A DNA stretch of 64,000 nt, taken from positions 1,550,001 to 1,614,000 of the forward strand of contig NC_006396.1 of NCBI RefSeq assembly GCF_000011085.1, written 5' to 3'. The translations under genes and the position numbers were made by a program. This document shows, one piece after another, positions 27,336 through 36,171 of this stretch. The notes under the pieces were generated by a model. That model had not been told where the DNA came from and ran no database searches. It worked only from the letters and a program-made list of their open reading frames with translations. The DNA is from Haloarcula marismortui ATCC 43049. Its GTDB lineage: Archaea > Halobacteriota > Halobacteria > Halobacteriales > Haloarculaceae. The stretch's first letter is position 1; each line of letters begins with the position of its first letter.

Positions 27336-27731
27336 ATGCAGACTTTCGTGCTCGCAACCAATTCCGAGACAGTCAGCCAGACACTGTGTTCGTACCTCGA
27401 AGGCGTTCTCGACCTGGAAGACAGTGTGTACGCAGTTAATTCACAGCCGGGTGGAGACAGGACGCCACCGGATGCGGTTGCCGACGGGAAGGCCGCGCTC
27501 GAAGTCGTCTCGGACCGTCTGGGCGACCAGGTGTCCGTCGAGACATACCAGATAATCCGGGGGAACAGCCCGGCGGACGATATCTTCGACATCGCCGCGG
27601 AAGTCGACGCCGACGAACTGGTCATTGGCGTCCGCAAGCGGAGCCAGACCGACCGGCTCATTTTCGGCAGCGTTGCTCAGGATATCATGCGGCAGTCTGA
27701 CTATCCGATGCGGGTCGTGCCGCGAGACTGA
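27336..27731 (+). CDS. UspA-family universal stress protein
   Basis: 131 residues with an alpha/beta nucleotide-binding fold. The ATP-binding sequence IGVRKRSQTDRLIFGSVAQ fits the G-2x-G-9x-G(S/T) pattern in loosened form. Usp proteins respond to stress and energy state; no specific target is known. The first 30 residues replace the usual long N-terminal strand with a shortened version. The gene converges on psmB, with about 57 bases of T-rich sequence (minus strand) between the stops. Confidence 0.82.
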   Translation: MQTFVLATNSETVSQTLCSYLEGVLDLEDSVYAVNSQPGGDRTPPDAVADGKAALEVVSDRLGDQVSVETYQIIRGNSPADDIFDIAAEVDADELVIGVRKRSQTDRLIFGSVAQDIMRQSDYPMRVVPRD

Positions 27732-27760
27732 GCAGCAACTGACCGGGGACAACAAACCGC

Positions 27761-27777
27761 AAAGAAAGCGAAAACCG
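27761..27777 (-). terminator. T-rich terminator of psmB-psmA operon
   Basis: On the minus strand this stretch reads as repeated short T runs (TCGGTTTTCGCTTTCTTTG). It begins about 12 bases after the psmB stop in the convergent gap with the usp gene, consistent with archaeal oligo-T termination. Confidence 0.4.
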
Positions 27778-27788
27778 AGACAGCCGGG

Positions 27789-28481
27789 TTATTCGGCCGA
27801 CTCGTAGTCGTCGAAGGCGTCGATTTCGACGCCCTCGTCAGTGATTTCGGCGAGGACGACGCCGTTGCCGGACCCGGTGTCACGCTCGGCCGCGGCGTTG
27901 ACCGCGCGGATCGCCAGGTCACGGGCCTCGGAGAGGCTCATCCCGTGGTCGTACTGGCCTTCGATGGTCCCTGTTGCGACCATCGTCCCGGAGCCGGTGA
28001 CGGTGTAGTCGTCTTCAAGCACGCCGCCAGCGGGGTCGACGCTGTAGACGTGGCTGCCCTCTTCGTCGACGCCGCCCACGATGGGGTTGATGGCGAAGTA
28101 CGGGCCACCGCGGGCGAAGTTGCCCGCGAGCGTCGCCAGCGCGTGAATCGAGAGCGGTTCGTCGCGGCGGACCTCATAGAGGTCGGCCTCGGCGCGCAGC
28201 GAGCGGATGAACGACTGTGCCCCACCGACGCTGCCGACCAGCGTCATCGCGGCCGTCGGGTGAATCTGCTCAACCTTCTGGACCTGCTTATTCGAGACGA
28301 AGCGGCCACCGAGGGAGGCGCGCCGGTCTGTCGCGATGATGACGCCGTCCTCCGTCGAGAGGCCGACAGTCGTCGTGCCGGTCTTGACGACGTTCTCCTC
28401 GTCGCGGCCGCTGTCCTCGTTCGGCAGGTTGCCGACCTCGGGCTCATACGCGTCAGTCAGTCGGTTCTCAGGGTCGTGCAT
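27789..28481 (-). CDS. psmB: proteasome beta subunit
   Basis: 230 residues. It is the proteolytic subunit of the archaeal 20S proteasome. A 35-residue propeptide ends in KTG; self-cleavage exposes the catalytic Thr36 (TTTVGL). The acid partner is Asp52 (ATDRRAS), and the lysine follows in QVQKVEQI. The last 30 residues are acidic. It is second in the operon after psmA, sharing one base (TAATG), so it is translationally coupled. Proteasomes degrade regulatory and damaged proteins in haloarchaea, with PAN ATPases encoded elsewhere. Confidence 0.96.
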   Translation of the reverse strand: MHDPENRLTDAYEPEVGNLPNEDSGRDEENVVKTGTTTVGLSTEDGVIIATDRRASLGGRFVSNKQVQKVEQIHPTAAMTLVGSVGGAQSFIRSLRAEADLYEVRRDEPLSIHALATLAGNFARGGPYFAINPIVGGVDEEGSHVYSVDPAGGVLEDDYTVTGSGTMVATGTIEGQYDHGMSLSEARDLAIRAVNAAAERDTGSGNGVVLAEITDEGVEIDAFDDYESAE

Positions 28482-29215
28482 TATTCCTCACCTCCGAGTT
28501 CGAACTCCTCGAGGCGCTCGGCGATGTCGTCCTCAGCAAGCTTTTCGAACTGCTCGCTTTCCACGTCGATGGTGGCGATGTCGACGCCGGTCGCGTCGAG
28601 GCCGTCCTCGTTGACCGAGGCCAGCGCCCGGAGCGCGAGTTCGATGCCGCCTTCGAGGTCCATCCCCTCGGCGTACTCCTCTTCGAGGAATGTCTGGATG
28701 TCCTCGCGGGAGCCGCCGATGGCGACTGCCTGCCACTCGTAGGGCGTCCCCGAGGGGTCCGTCTCGAAGAGGCGCGGTTCGCCGTCCTCGATACCGGCGA
28801 CCAGCAGCGCGACACCGAACGGGCGTGCGCCGCCGGTCTGCGTGTACTGCTGGATGTAGTCCGTGATCTCCTTTGTCAGGGACTCGACGGAGGCGGGCTC
28901 GTCGTAGCGCAGGCGGTTGACCTGTGACTGCCGGCGCGCCACGTCGATAAGCTGGCGCGCGTCGGCCACGTGACCCGCACTGGCGACGCCGACGTGAGAG
29001 TCGATCTCGTGGATCTTCTCGATGCTGTCGCGCTCGATGAGCGGCGACCGGGCGTGGCGGTCGGCGGCGATGACCACGCCGTCCTCGGTGCGGACCCCCA
29101 CACTGGCGGTTCCGCGCTTGACGGCTTCTCGTGCGTACTCGACCTGATAGAGGCGTCCGTCCGGGGAGAAGATGGTAATCCCGCGGTCGTAGGCCTGTTG
29201 TTCGTTTCCTTGCAT
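28481..29215 (-). CDS. psmA: proteasome alpha subunit
   Basis: 244 residues. It forms the outer gate rings of the 20S proteasome. The N-terminal gating region YDRGITIFSPDGRLYQVEYA is diagnostic, and SPLIERDSIEKIHEI follows. There is no catalytic threonine. The C-terminal 40 residues are acidic and helical, a haloarchaeal trait that can be modified. It is the first gene of the psmA-psmB operon; a clear TATA box lies about 45 bases upstream, implying a leader of about 20 bases. Confidence 0.96.
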   Translation of the reverse strand: MQGNEQQAYDRGITIFSPDGRLYQVEYAREAVKRGTASVGVRTEDGVVIAADRHARSPLIERDSIEKIHEIDSHVGVASAGHVADARQLIDVARRQSQVNRLRYDEPASVESLTKEITDYIQQYTQTGGARPFGVALLVAGIEDGEPRLFETDPSGTPYEWQAVAIGGSREDIQTFLEEEYAEGMDLEGGIELALRALASVNEDGLDATGVDIATIDVESEQFEKLAEDDIAERLEEFELGGEE

Positions 29216-29255
29216 GATGTATCGTGTTGTTGTTCACCTGAGGTTAGGGTTGCTC

Positions 29256-29263
29256 TTATATAA
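29256..29263 (-). promoter_or_regulatory. TATA box of psmA-psmB
   Basis: TTATATAA is palindromic. It is centred about 45 bases upstream of the psmA ATG, so a transcript beginning near 29233 would carry a short leader, unlike most promoters in this window. Confidence 0.55.
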
Positions 29264-29284
29264 CCGTATCGCGGGCCGCTGCCC

Positions 29285-29623
29285 TCAGAACAGCGGCAGG
29301 TCGCCGGTGACGCGGTCCACCAGCTCGTCCTCGGCGGGGCCGACGGCGAGGGCCGTGACGGTTCCCGGGTCGAGCTGTGTGTGGCCGGCGTCTCGGACGA
29401 CCGCATGCGGCAGGCCTTCGCGCTCGGCCACGTCCGCGAGTTCGAACAGCTCGGACTCGCTGGTGGCCTTCAGGACGACTTTCTTCTGCCCCGCACCCTT
29501 CCAGGCTTTGCGGGGTTTCGGGCCGGCGTCCTCGTAGGCCGACAGCGAGGCGTGGGCAACCTGGGCGGCGAGTTTGCCCTCGCCCATACCGATGTCGGCC
29601 CGCGCGACGATAGCCTGCTTCAT
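29285..29623 (-). CDS. pth: peptidyl-tRNA hydrolase, archaeal type (Pth2)
   Basis: 112 residues from the ATG at 29623; upstream in-frame codons do not fit the family. It releases tRNA from peptidyl-tRNA that falls off ribosomes. The family start [20 protein letters not shown] is visible, as are [11 protein letters not shown] and the end [17 protein letters not shown]. The start is about 100 bases from the divergent Yip1-like gene. Confidence 0.95.
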
Positions 29624-29721
29624 ACGATTACATGGCCACCCGTACTTAAACTCCCGTCGGACTCCCTCCACGGTTGCACATACCACAGAGTACATACGCC
29701 GTGGCCGAGCACACCCCGGAG

Positions 29722-30444
29722 ATGCCCTCCACCATCCGAACGTTTCTCCTGCGACCGGGCGCGTTCTTCGAGCAACGGCGCGACCAGCTAAACGGCTTCC
29801 GTGGCAGTGGCCTCGCTTTCGGCATCGCCATCGTCGTCACAGTGGTTCTCGGACTCGCGCTCCGGCTGTTCGCCGTGCAGTTCACCGGCACTGTTGAGAG
29901 AGACAATCCCGCTCGACCCCCGGAACAGATGTGCGAAGACGGCGGTGTCGGCGGCATAACCGTCTCCGGCTGTGACGAACCGGCGACGAGAACTGTCGAA
30001 GTCGGCTCGCTCATCTGGGACTATGCGACTGAGACCCTTCCAGGGCTGTTTATCGGCTTCATCATCGTCTGGGTCGGATTGCTGCTCGGTCTGTACGTGG
30101 GTGCGAAGCTAGCCGGTGGATCTGGCCGGTTCGGCGAGACAGCGGAAATCACCGCCTGGGGACTGCTCCCGTCTGTTGTCGGCGTTGTCGCCGGCGGTGC
30201 TGCGCTCGTCTTTTTCGCGGCCAGCACAGACCTCTCCGCGTCCTCTCCGGAACTGCTGCTCGAACAGGTTCGGCGTCTACAGAATGGGCTTTCAGGATTT
30301 GTCTTTCTCGCAATACAGGTCGGAACCGCAGCCTGGCAGGCGTACGTCTGGGCTGGCGGCCTCCGGGTCGTCCACGAGATTAGCAGGTATGCGGCGGTCG
30401 CCATCGCTGTTATCGCCGCGACGCTCCCTGTGATAGCCGCCTGA
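29722..30444 (+). CDS. Yip1-like integral membrane protein
   Basis: 240 residues from the ATG at 29722. It has five hydrophobic helices and a leading amphipathic segment ([20 protein letters not shown]) typical of archaeal and bacterial Yip1 proteins. A loop between helices 1 and 2 contains two cysteines ([15 protein letters not shown]) that could pair outside the cell. The last helices match [21 protein letters not shown]. Its function in archaea is unknown. It is transcribed divergently from pth and followed by the dcd operon after about 115 bases. Confidence 0.75.
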
Positions 30445-30558
30445 CGCTGTCGGCTGTCTGTCTGTAAGGAATTGCGCCACCGCGAATATCTTAAAACAGT
30501 TACAGCCAGCAGCATGAGAATCGGGGAGTTTAGGCTTCCGGCCGCACACGCCACTCTC

Positions 30559-31146
30559 ATGATACTCTCAGATGCGGATATTCTCCGACGACTGGAGCAG
30601 GGTGACCTCGTCGTCGAACCGCTCGACGACCCGGACATCCAGATTCAGCCCGCCAGCGTCGACCTCCGCCTCGGACATGAGTTCCTAGAGTTCCAGCACG
30701 CCAACATCCCCTGTATTCATCCGAACTCTGAGGACGAAGTCTCTGACTACGTTGAGGAGACGGTCATCGAGGAAGGCGGGGAGTTCATCCTCCACCCCGG
30801 CGACTTCGTGCTGGGGACGACCCACGAGCGCGTCGCCATCCCCGACGACCTCATCGCCCACGTCGAAGGCCGCTCATCGCTGGGCCGCCTGGCGATTGTG
30901 GTACACGCGACGGCCGGCCTGTGTGACCCCGGTTACGAGGGGCAGATCACGCTCGAACTGTCGAACCTCGGCACCGCACCCGTTGCACTCACACCCGGAA
31001 TGCGAATCTCACAGCTTACGTTCACGGAACTCAAGACACCTGCTGACCGCCCGTACGGGGCCGAGCGCGGCTCGAAGTACCAGGGTCAGTCCGGGCCGCA
31101 GGCGAGCAAGATACAGGGAGACAGAGAATTTGGAGGCGACCAATAG
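30559..31146 (+). CDS. dcd: dCTP deaminase
   Basis: 195 residues from the ATG at 30559, where the family begins ([12 protein letters not shown]). A TTTAGG element about 27 bases before it supports leaderless transcription; upstream in-frame ATGs exist but add no family sequence. The signature [20 protein letters not shown] and [15 protein letters not shown] hold the catalytic arginine, glutamate and trimer interface. The enzyme deaminates dCTP to dUTP; whether it also hydrolyses to dUMP is not decided here. It is followed at once (TAG then ATG) by an HTH-ThiN gene and a methyltransferase gene. Confidence 0.93.
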   Translation: MILSDADILRRLEQGDLVVEPLDDPDIQIQPASVDLRLGHEFLEFQHANIPCIHPNSEDEVSDYVEETVIEEGGEFILHPGDFVLGTTHERVAIPDDLIAHVEGRSSLGRLAIVVHATAGLCDPGYEGQITLELSNLGTAPVALTPGMRISQLTFTELKTPADRPYGAERGSKYQGQSGPQASKIQGDREFGGDQ

Positions 31147-32043
31147 ATGCGGTTCATCGAGGAAATCGTCGTCGACGACTTCCTGCCGACGTTTCGCTCG
31201 CTGCTGGCCGACGCCCTCAGGGAGCGCGGGCTGACACAGTCCGAGGTCGCCGACTTGCTCGGTATCAGCCAGAGCGCGGTGTCGAAGTACGTCCACGGCG
31301 ACGTGGCGCGCCACGAGGACCTGCTGGCCCACCGCGGGCTGGAGGAACTGGTCGAGCGACTGGCTGACGGGCTGGCCGACGGCGATATGAGTTCCGTTCA
31401 GGCGCTGGTCGAAACAGAAGTGTTCATCCGCGAACTCGAACAGGGCGGCGTCCTCGCGCAGTTACACGAGGACGCGGTCCCAGAGCTGGGCGACTACGAC
31501 GACGAGTTCGCTGTCCACGACCCGGACTCACAGCTCCGGTCGGCCGAACGGACGCTCGCGTCGGTGCGGCGCGGACTCAGCGTGCTGGAAAACACTAGTG
31601 GGTTCGCGACGCTCATTCCGGCGGTCGGGTCGAACCTCGTCCAGTGTCTCCCCGAGGCCGATAGCATCGAGGACGTGGCCGCCGTCCCGGGGCGGATTCT
31701 CGACGTGAAAGGACGGGCAACGATTCCGGCGGACCCGGAGTTCGGCGTCAGCGAGCACGTCGCGTCGCTGTTGCTGGCGGCGCGGGCCGCCGGGAGCGAC
31801 GCCCGCGCAGTGTTGAACGTCCGCTACGACGACGGCGTCGTGACCGCACTTCGAGATGCCGGTCGGACTGTGGTCGAGTTCGACGCCGAGGAGAGCGTCG
31901 AGCCGGCCGTTGCGGCCGCGCTGGCTGACGACCCGGGGGCCGACGTGCTCTATCACACCGGCGCGATGGGTATCGAGCCGGTGGTGTACCTGCTCGGGGA
32001 CGACGCCGTCGCAGTCGCTGAAACGGCGCGCGAAATCCTGTGA
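31147..32043 (+). CDS. second HTH-ThiN protein in the dcd operon
   Basis: 298 residues starting at the base after the dcd stop. HTH residues 28-47 (GLTQSEVADLLGISQSAVSKY) and C-terminal ThiN domain (SGFATLIPAVGSNLVQCLPE to GADVLYHTGAMGIEPVVYLLG). It is a paralog of the regulator at 23099-24022 but lacks its Cys/His pairs. Placed between dcd and a methyltransferase, all with overlapping or abutting codons, it is probably translated with them. It may regulate thiamine-linked or nucleotide genes, or the ThiN domain may have another ligand. Thiamine-phosphate synthase activity cannot be excluded. Confidence 0.85.
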   Translation: MRFIEEIVVDDFLPTFRSLLADALRERGLTQSEVADLLGISQSAVSKYVHGDVARHEDLLAHRGLEELVERLADGLADGDMSSVQALVETEVFIRELEQGGVLAQLHEDAVPELGDYDDEFAVHDPDSQLRSAERTLASVRRGLSVLENTSGFATLIPAVGSNLVQCLPEADSIEDVAAVPGRILDVKGRATIPADPEFGVSEHVASLLLAARAAGSDARAVLNVRYDDGVVTALRDAGRTVVEFDAEESVEPAVAAALADDPGADVLYHTGAMGIEPVVYLLGDDAVAVAETAREIL

Positions 32044-32690
32044 CCGACGCGCAATCATTCTACGGCCGGTGGGCGCGGGTGTACGACTGGGTAGCGAATG
32101 CGCCCGGTGTGGCGTCCTGGCGCGACCGAACGGTGGACTCGCTGGCGCTTGCACCCGGCAACACCGTCGTCGAGATGGGCTGTGGCACTGGCGCGAATGT
32201 GCCGGCGCTCCGCGAGCGAGTCGGCCCGTCGGGTCAAGTCGTCGGTATCGACGTGACACGGGAGATGCTCGATCGTGCACGCGAACGGCCCGCCAGAAGC
32301 GGCGGAGCCGTACACTACGTGCAAGCTGACGCCGCCCGTCCGCCGATTCGAGAGGCCGATGCCGTTCTGGCGACGTTCGTCGCCGGCATCTTCGAGGACC
32401 CTGCGGCGGCGGTGGACGCGTGGTGTGACAGCGTCGGCCCTGGCGGCCGCGTCGCCCTGCTGAACTTCCAGCGGAGCCCCAGCGCCCTCGCCGCACCGCT
32501 GAACCTCGCGTTCGAGGGGTTCGTCCGCCTCTCCGCGCCGGGAACGCGCCTGTCCAGACGGTCACACGCCAGCGCGTTCGAGCGGCGGGTACGGGCGGCC
32601 CGCGAGCGACTTACCGAGCGGACGGTCGCGCGGCGCTACGAGACGATGGCCGGCGGGTTCGTCGGCCTGCTGAGTGGAACTGTGCGGTAA
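32040..32690 (+). CDS. SAM-dependent class I methyltransferase
   Basis: 216 residues starting at GTG 32040, overlapping the previous stop by four bases (GTGA). The SAM-binding fold is clear: VVEMGCGTGANVPAL (motif I), VVGIDVTREMLDRARE (motif post I) and a later acidic-aromatic strand. C-terminal residues RRSHASAFERRVRAARERL are basic and may bind a nucleic acid or lipid. Such proteins resemble ubiquinone/menaquinone methyltransferases, but no substrate can be named. It ends the dcd operon. Confidence 0.85.
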   Translation: MTDAQSFYGRWARVYDWVANAPGVASWRDRTVDSLALAPGNTVVEMGCGTGANVPALRERVGPSGQVVGIDVTREMLDRARERPARSGGAVHYVQADAARPPIREADAVLATFVAGIFEDPAAAVDAWCDSVGPGGRVALLNFQRSPSALAAPLNLAFEGFVRLSAPGTRLSRRSHASAFERRVRAARERLTERTVARRYETMAGGFVGLLSGTVR

Positions 32691-32711
32691 CGGGAGTGGT
32701 GCGTCGGGCTG

Positions 32712-33473
32712 CTATGGGCAATACCGTTCGGCGTGCTCAGGACAGAATTCGGGCGCTCGTAGCTGCGCGGCGACCACGCCGGGCTGGCGGTGCGGATTGT
32801 GGAGCCTACAGGTGTCCTCGTCGCAGAACACCTCGCCGGTGTCGAGGTAGTGGTAGGCCTGCAGGACATACCCCTTGATAGCCTCGGTCGTCCGCGGGTC
32901 GTCCTCAACGAGAAACTCGCCTTCGACCTCGTTTTCTAGCACTTCCCGGGGCGGTGCGCCGCCGCCGAGCAGGGCGTGTTTCTGCTGTTCCTTGTAGTAC
33001 TGTTCGGGCTTTGCAGGCGCTTCGTACAGCCCCGGGACCGAGACGATAGCGGGCTGGCCGAGGACGTTCACGCGCTTGTGCCAGCGACCGTCGTGGTCGC
33101 CCCAGGTCCCGACGACGCGGTCCAGCAGTGGGACGTGAAGGTGGTCCAGCGACCGCTCGGATTCGGGGATTCGCTCGTGGAGCGCCTGCTGGACCGCCAG
33201 CCCGTCGTAGATGACGCCGCCGGCCCGCTCGGGCGACTCCAGCGCTCGTTCCTCGTACCGGACGATACCCAGCATCGTGTTCCCGGTCTCGCGGTCGTAC
33301 GGCGAGAGTACCCGCGCTTCGGCGAACGACTCCGCCAGTTCCGAGTCGCCGTGCAGCGAGAGAAACCGGTCCCGGACGGAGACGGTAGCCTCAATCCGCG
33401 CGTCAAGCCAGTCGGCGATGGCGTCGGTGTCGGCGACCGCTGTCGGAGCGCGGTACAGCGTCACGGACTCCAT
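32712..33473 (-). CDS. haloarchaeal protein with C-terminal cysteine/histidine cluster
   Basis: 253 residues from the ATG at 33473, 28 bases after a minus-strand TATA-like element (33499-33505). The N-terminal 200 residues are alpha/beta with no recognised motif, although HVPLLDRVVGTWGDHDG suggests an enzyme-like core. The C terminus has CDEDTCRLHNPHRQ and then FCPEH, a possible metal site. It may be a putative metalloprotein; HExxH is absent. It is convergent with the methyltransferase, whose stop is about 20 bases away. Function not recognised. Confidence 0.6.
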   Translation of the reverse strand: MESVTLYRAPTAVADTDAIADWLDARIEATVSVRDRFLSLHGDSELAESFAEARVLSPYDRETGNTMLGIVRYEERALESPERAGGVIYDGLAVQQALHERIPESERSLDHLHVPLLDRVVGTWGDHDGRWHKRVNVLGQPAIVSVPGLYEAPAKPEQYYKEQQKHALLGGGAPPREVLENEVEGEFLVEDDPRTTEAIKGYVLQAYHYLDTGEVFCDEDTCRLHNPHRQPGVVAAQLRAPEFCPEHAERYCP

Positions 33474-33662
33474 TGTATTCGTCAGTGGTATCGGCAGGTA
33501 ATACAATTTGTGTCTCAGGGACTCTTCCCTGTTGAGAGGTCGCCGGAGTAGAGAACCAAAACAGACGGGTCAATCTGGCGCCCCAGAATCAGGGACGGTA
33601 TCGGCAAAGCAGTGCGATATCGGCTGCCATCGGCGACAGAGTGTGTTTTCCGAAGGGGTGTG

Positions 33663-34151
33663 TCAGGACTCGGACTGGTGGGGAAGCCCAGCCGGTTCCG
33701 TCGTGAGTGCGTCGATACAATCGGTGACGGACCACGTCGTGGTGCCGTCTGTACACGGGTACACCCCGACCAAGTCGTCGTCCGCGTAGACGGCGACGGC
33801 TATCATCGGGAGTCGCAGCACCTCCGTACTGCCGCCGACGAGTAGCGACGAGGTCCGCGTCTCGAACGGCGGTCGGAGACTCAGCCCGCGCTCCGTTGCC
33901 CACTGTTCGTACCGGTCGACAGTCGCCAGCACCTCGCCGTGCTCGCTTCGCTGGGACACGGGAATTTCCTCGGGCCACGTCTGGATATCAAAGTCATCGA
34001 TAACGCCCGTTGCGGCGAGTTCAGTGAACCGGTCAATGGCTGTTGTTCGGGGGCCACAGACCGGCCGCCGACTCCAGAGGTGGACCGCAATTTCACCGCC
34101 AACTGACTCGTCGGACCTGTGGTTGTCGCTCCGCTGCATCTCTTCGGACAT
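33663..34151 (-). CDS. haloarchaeal protein of unknown function
   Basis: 162 residues, all soluble. It contains VHLWSRRPVCGPRTTAIDRF, then TGVIDDFDIQTWPEEIPVS and YADDDLVGVYPCTDGTTTWSVTDCI. It resembles a family of small haloarchaeal proteins I have seen annotated only as hypothetical, sometimes as HTH-containing, but I see no clear HTH. A TATA-like element lies about 40 bases upstream on the minus strand. The Thi4 gene lies beyond it, in the same direction, about 130 bases upstream. Confidence 0.6.
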   Translation of the reverse strand: MSEEMQRSDNHRSDESVGGEIAVHLWSRRPVCGPRTTAIDRFTELAATGVIDDFDIQTWPEEIPVSQRSEHGEVLATVDRYEQWATERGLSLRPPFETRTSSLLVGGSTEVLRLPMIAVAVYADDDLVGVYPCTDGTTTWSVTDCIDALTTEPAGLPHQSES

Positions 34152-34282
34152 TGGTTGGCAATCACTAACATATCCACCATACTCTTGTATAATTGTTTGT
34201 ATTAGCGCGATATTCTAGCCTGAATGAGCAGCTAAAGCGGTAAAAAGCGGTCGACTAAAACCAGAGGGATGTAGGGAGGAGT

Positions 34283-35215
34283 TCAGTCGTCAGCGGGGGT
34301 TGCGTCGCGACTCGTGACGTCGACCGGCTCGGCGTCGACCTCGAGTTCATCCAGCGCGACCTGCGCGGCGCGCTTGCCGGAGACGAGCATGGCACCGAAC
34401 GTCGGGCCCATGCGCGGGAGGCCGTAGGTGGTCGCCGTCGCCATGCCGGTGACGACGAGGCCGTCGTGGGCGAGACCGGTGTGTTCGACGACAGCGTCCT
34501 CGCTCTCGCCGACCCACATGGAGTCGTGGCCGGGCGAGTCGTGGCCGGGCGCGCCGTAGGTGTCGTCGTCGGTCTGGTCCATGCCGCTGGCTTCGTCTTC
34601 GAGGCCCGGCGCATTGAGAACGCCGCGCTCGTCGAGTTTCTTGACCGCCATCGCGTCGTGGCCCGTCGCGTCGATGACGAGGTCGGCCTCGACGGCAATC
34701 GGGTCGACGCAGGTGATTTCGCGGGGTAGCGCATGGACCGGCGTCCAGTTCATGACGATGCCGCCGACGCGGTGGTCCTCGCGGATGACGATGTCCGTGA
34801 ACTCGGTCATGTTCTGCATCTTCGCGCCGGCGTCGCAGGCAGCCTTGATGAGCCCGGAACAGGCCTCCGGCCCGTTAGCGACGTAGAGGCCCTCGCTGTC
34901 TTTGGACCGCTTGTGGTCGACTTCAAGTTCGTCCAGCACCTGCTGTGCTGGGTCGCGGACGGTAACCTTGTTCATCAGGAAGCCACCAAGCCAGAAGCCG
35001 CCGCCGAGGTAGTTGTTCTTCTCGACGACCATCACCTGCACACCGCGCTCGGCGAGTTCCTTCGCAGCCATCAGCCCCGATGGGCCACCGCCGACGATGA
35101 TGACATCGGAGTCCGAGAAGTCCATGAACTCCTCGGTCCATTCCTGTCCGATTGCGCGTGTGACCTCTGCTTCGCCGACATCACTGAACTGTTCGAATGA
35201 ATCGGAATCGCTCAT
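34283..35215 (-). CDS. thi4: thiazole biosynthesis enzyme Thi4
   Basis: 310 residues from the ATG at 35215. Thi4 makes the thiazole half of thiamine from NAD and glycine. The FAD/NAD fold begins [21 protein letters not shown] (residues 39-57). [16 protein letters not shown] is characteristic of the family. Cys169 lies in [10 protein letters not shown], the place of the sulfur-donor cysteine in eukaryotic and Haloferax enzymes, so this enzyme probably sacrifices its own sulfur rather than using free sulfide. The end [20 protein letters not shown] is usual. It is monocistronic and separate from the tenA cluster 8 kb away. Confidence 0.93.
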   Translation of the reverse strand: MSDSDSFEQFSDVGEAEVTRAIGQEWTEEFMDFSDSDVIIVGGGPSGLMAAKELAERGVQVMVVEKNNYLGGGFWLGGFLMNKVTVRDPAQQVLDELEVDHKRSKDSEGLYVANGPEACSGLIKAACDAGAKMQNMTEFTDIVIREDHRVGGIVMNWTPVHALPREITCVDPIAVEADLVIDATGHDAMAVKKLDERGVLNAPGLEDEASGMDQTDDDTYGAPGHDSPGHDSMWVGESEDAVVEHTGLAHDGLVVTGMATATTYGLPRMGPTFGAMLVSGKRAAQVALDELEVDAEPVDVTSRDATPADD

Positions 35216-35242
35216 ACCACCTAGTAATATCTCTTGGTGGTA
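35215..35242 (-). promoter_or_regulatory. inverted repeat overlapping the thi4 start region
   Basis: On the minus strand TACCACC and GGTGGTA are 7-base arms separated by 14 bases, lying just before the thi4 ATG. The upstream arm is part of TACCACCAAG (35233-35242), which matches TACAACCAAG of the tenA palindrome at 9 of 10 positions. It may be a regulator site or an mRNA hairpin that masks the ribosome site GGTGG. Confidence 0.35.
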
Positions 35243-35305
35243 CATAGTCGTTCTGATGCAGAGACCAGTCGCTGCTCGCACAGTATCACGGAGAAATGAC
35301 GGCCG

Positions 35306-36094
35306 TCAGCCCCAGGCGCTCAGTCCATCGGCGGTCAGTACGTCCGTGCCGCCATCGGGTTGGCAGACAGCCCACCGCGAGTGGTCCGCGTCTTCGGGAA
35401 ACAGGTGCTCAGGGACCAGCGGCATCGGCACGGGTGGGTAGCCGCCGCGCCGCATGGCTGTCGGGCCGGGGAACCGTTCGATTACGTCGCCGCCGGCTGT
35501 CACCTCGAACTGCCCGTTATCCGCTCGGCGATAGGCGTGCTGGAAGGCGTGGCGGCCGGCATCGGCGAGCGAGTCGACGTGTTCGAGAACGGCGACCACC
35601 TCCGTCCCGACACCGAGTTCGAGTCTGGGTCGGCCCTGGTCGACTCTGACCTCGCGCCACTGGAGGTCACTTGCCGGTGCTCGCGCACAGGCGTATGTAC
35701 CATCAGAGAGCGGGACGCGGTCGGGGCCGTTGTAGAACTGTCGCCCGTCGGGGCCGTCGGCGGCCAGACAGGGGGGCTCACCCAGAACGGTGGCGACCAT
35801 CTGGGTCAGTGTCGTTCCCATCGCCTCCGTCGACGGGACCACGAACAGGCAGTCCCGGCCCTCTCGAACCGCGTTGACAAACCGGGGGATGAGTCCATCG
35901 GGGCCGACGTTGGCTTCGGTCAGCGGTTCGACAGCGACTGGCCGCGGGTCTGTCGCATCTACGAGGCCGACCGCGTCGTCGTTCGGCGTCGCGAGCGCAG
36001 ACGGTCCGCCGCTGTCGTCATGTACCGCCACATCGTAGCCGGCCCGCTCGCACAGCGAGACGCCGTGATCTCGGACCGAGGGGTAGATCGGCAT
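35306..36094 (-). CDS. conserved-looking haloarchaeal protein of unknown function
   Basis: 262 residues, soluble, with a high acidic content. VRDHGVSLCERAGYDVAVHDD opens the protein and DGTYACARAPASDLQWREVRV is in the middle, but none matches a family I know. It has no signal peptide or membrane helix. It is separated from thi4 by about 90 bases and from the next gene by about 77, and all three run leftward, so an operon is possible. Unknown. Confidence 0.6.
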   Translation of the reverse strand: MPIYPSVRDHGVSLCERAGYDVAVHDDSGGPSALATPNDDAVGLVDATDPRPVAVEPLTEANVGPDGLIPRFVNAVREGRDCLFVVPSTEAMGTTLTQMVATVLGEPPCLAADGPDGRQFYNGPDRVPLSDGTYACARAPASDLQWREVRVDQGRPRLELGVGTEVVAVLEHVDSLADAGRHAFQHAYRRADNGQFEVTAGGDVIERFPGPTAMRRGGYPPVPMPLVPEHLFPEDADHSRWAVCQPDGGTDVLTADGLSAWG

Positions 36095-36171
36095 TCGTCA
36101 TCTGTACGGGCGCTTCCCGTTTGAACCCTCGGCACCGATACCGGGACGCTGCGTGGGCTATCGGCCCCCGT

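Noticed and set aside
35216..35330. TPP riboswitch before thi4
   Set aside because: No CUGAGA-type core or paired arms of the TPP aptamer are seen; only a short inverted repeat is present.
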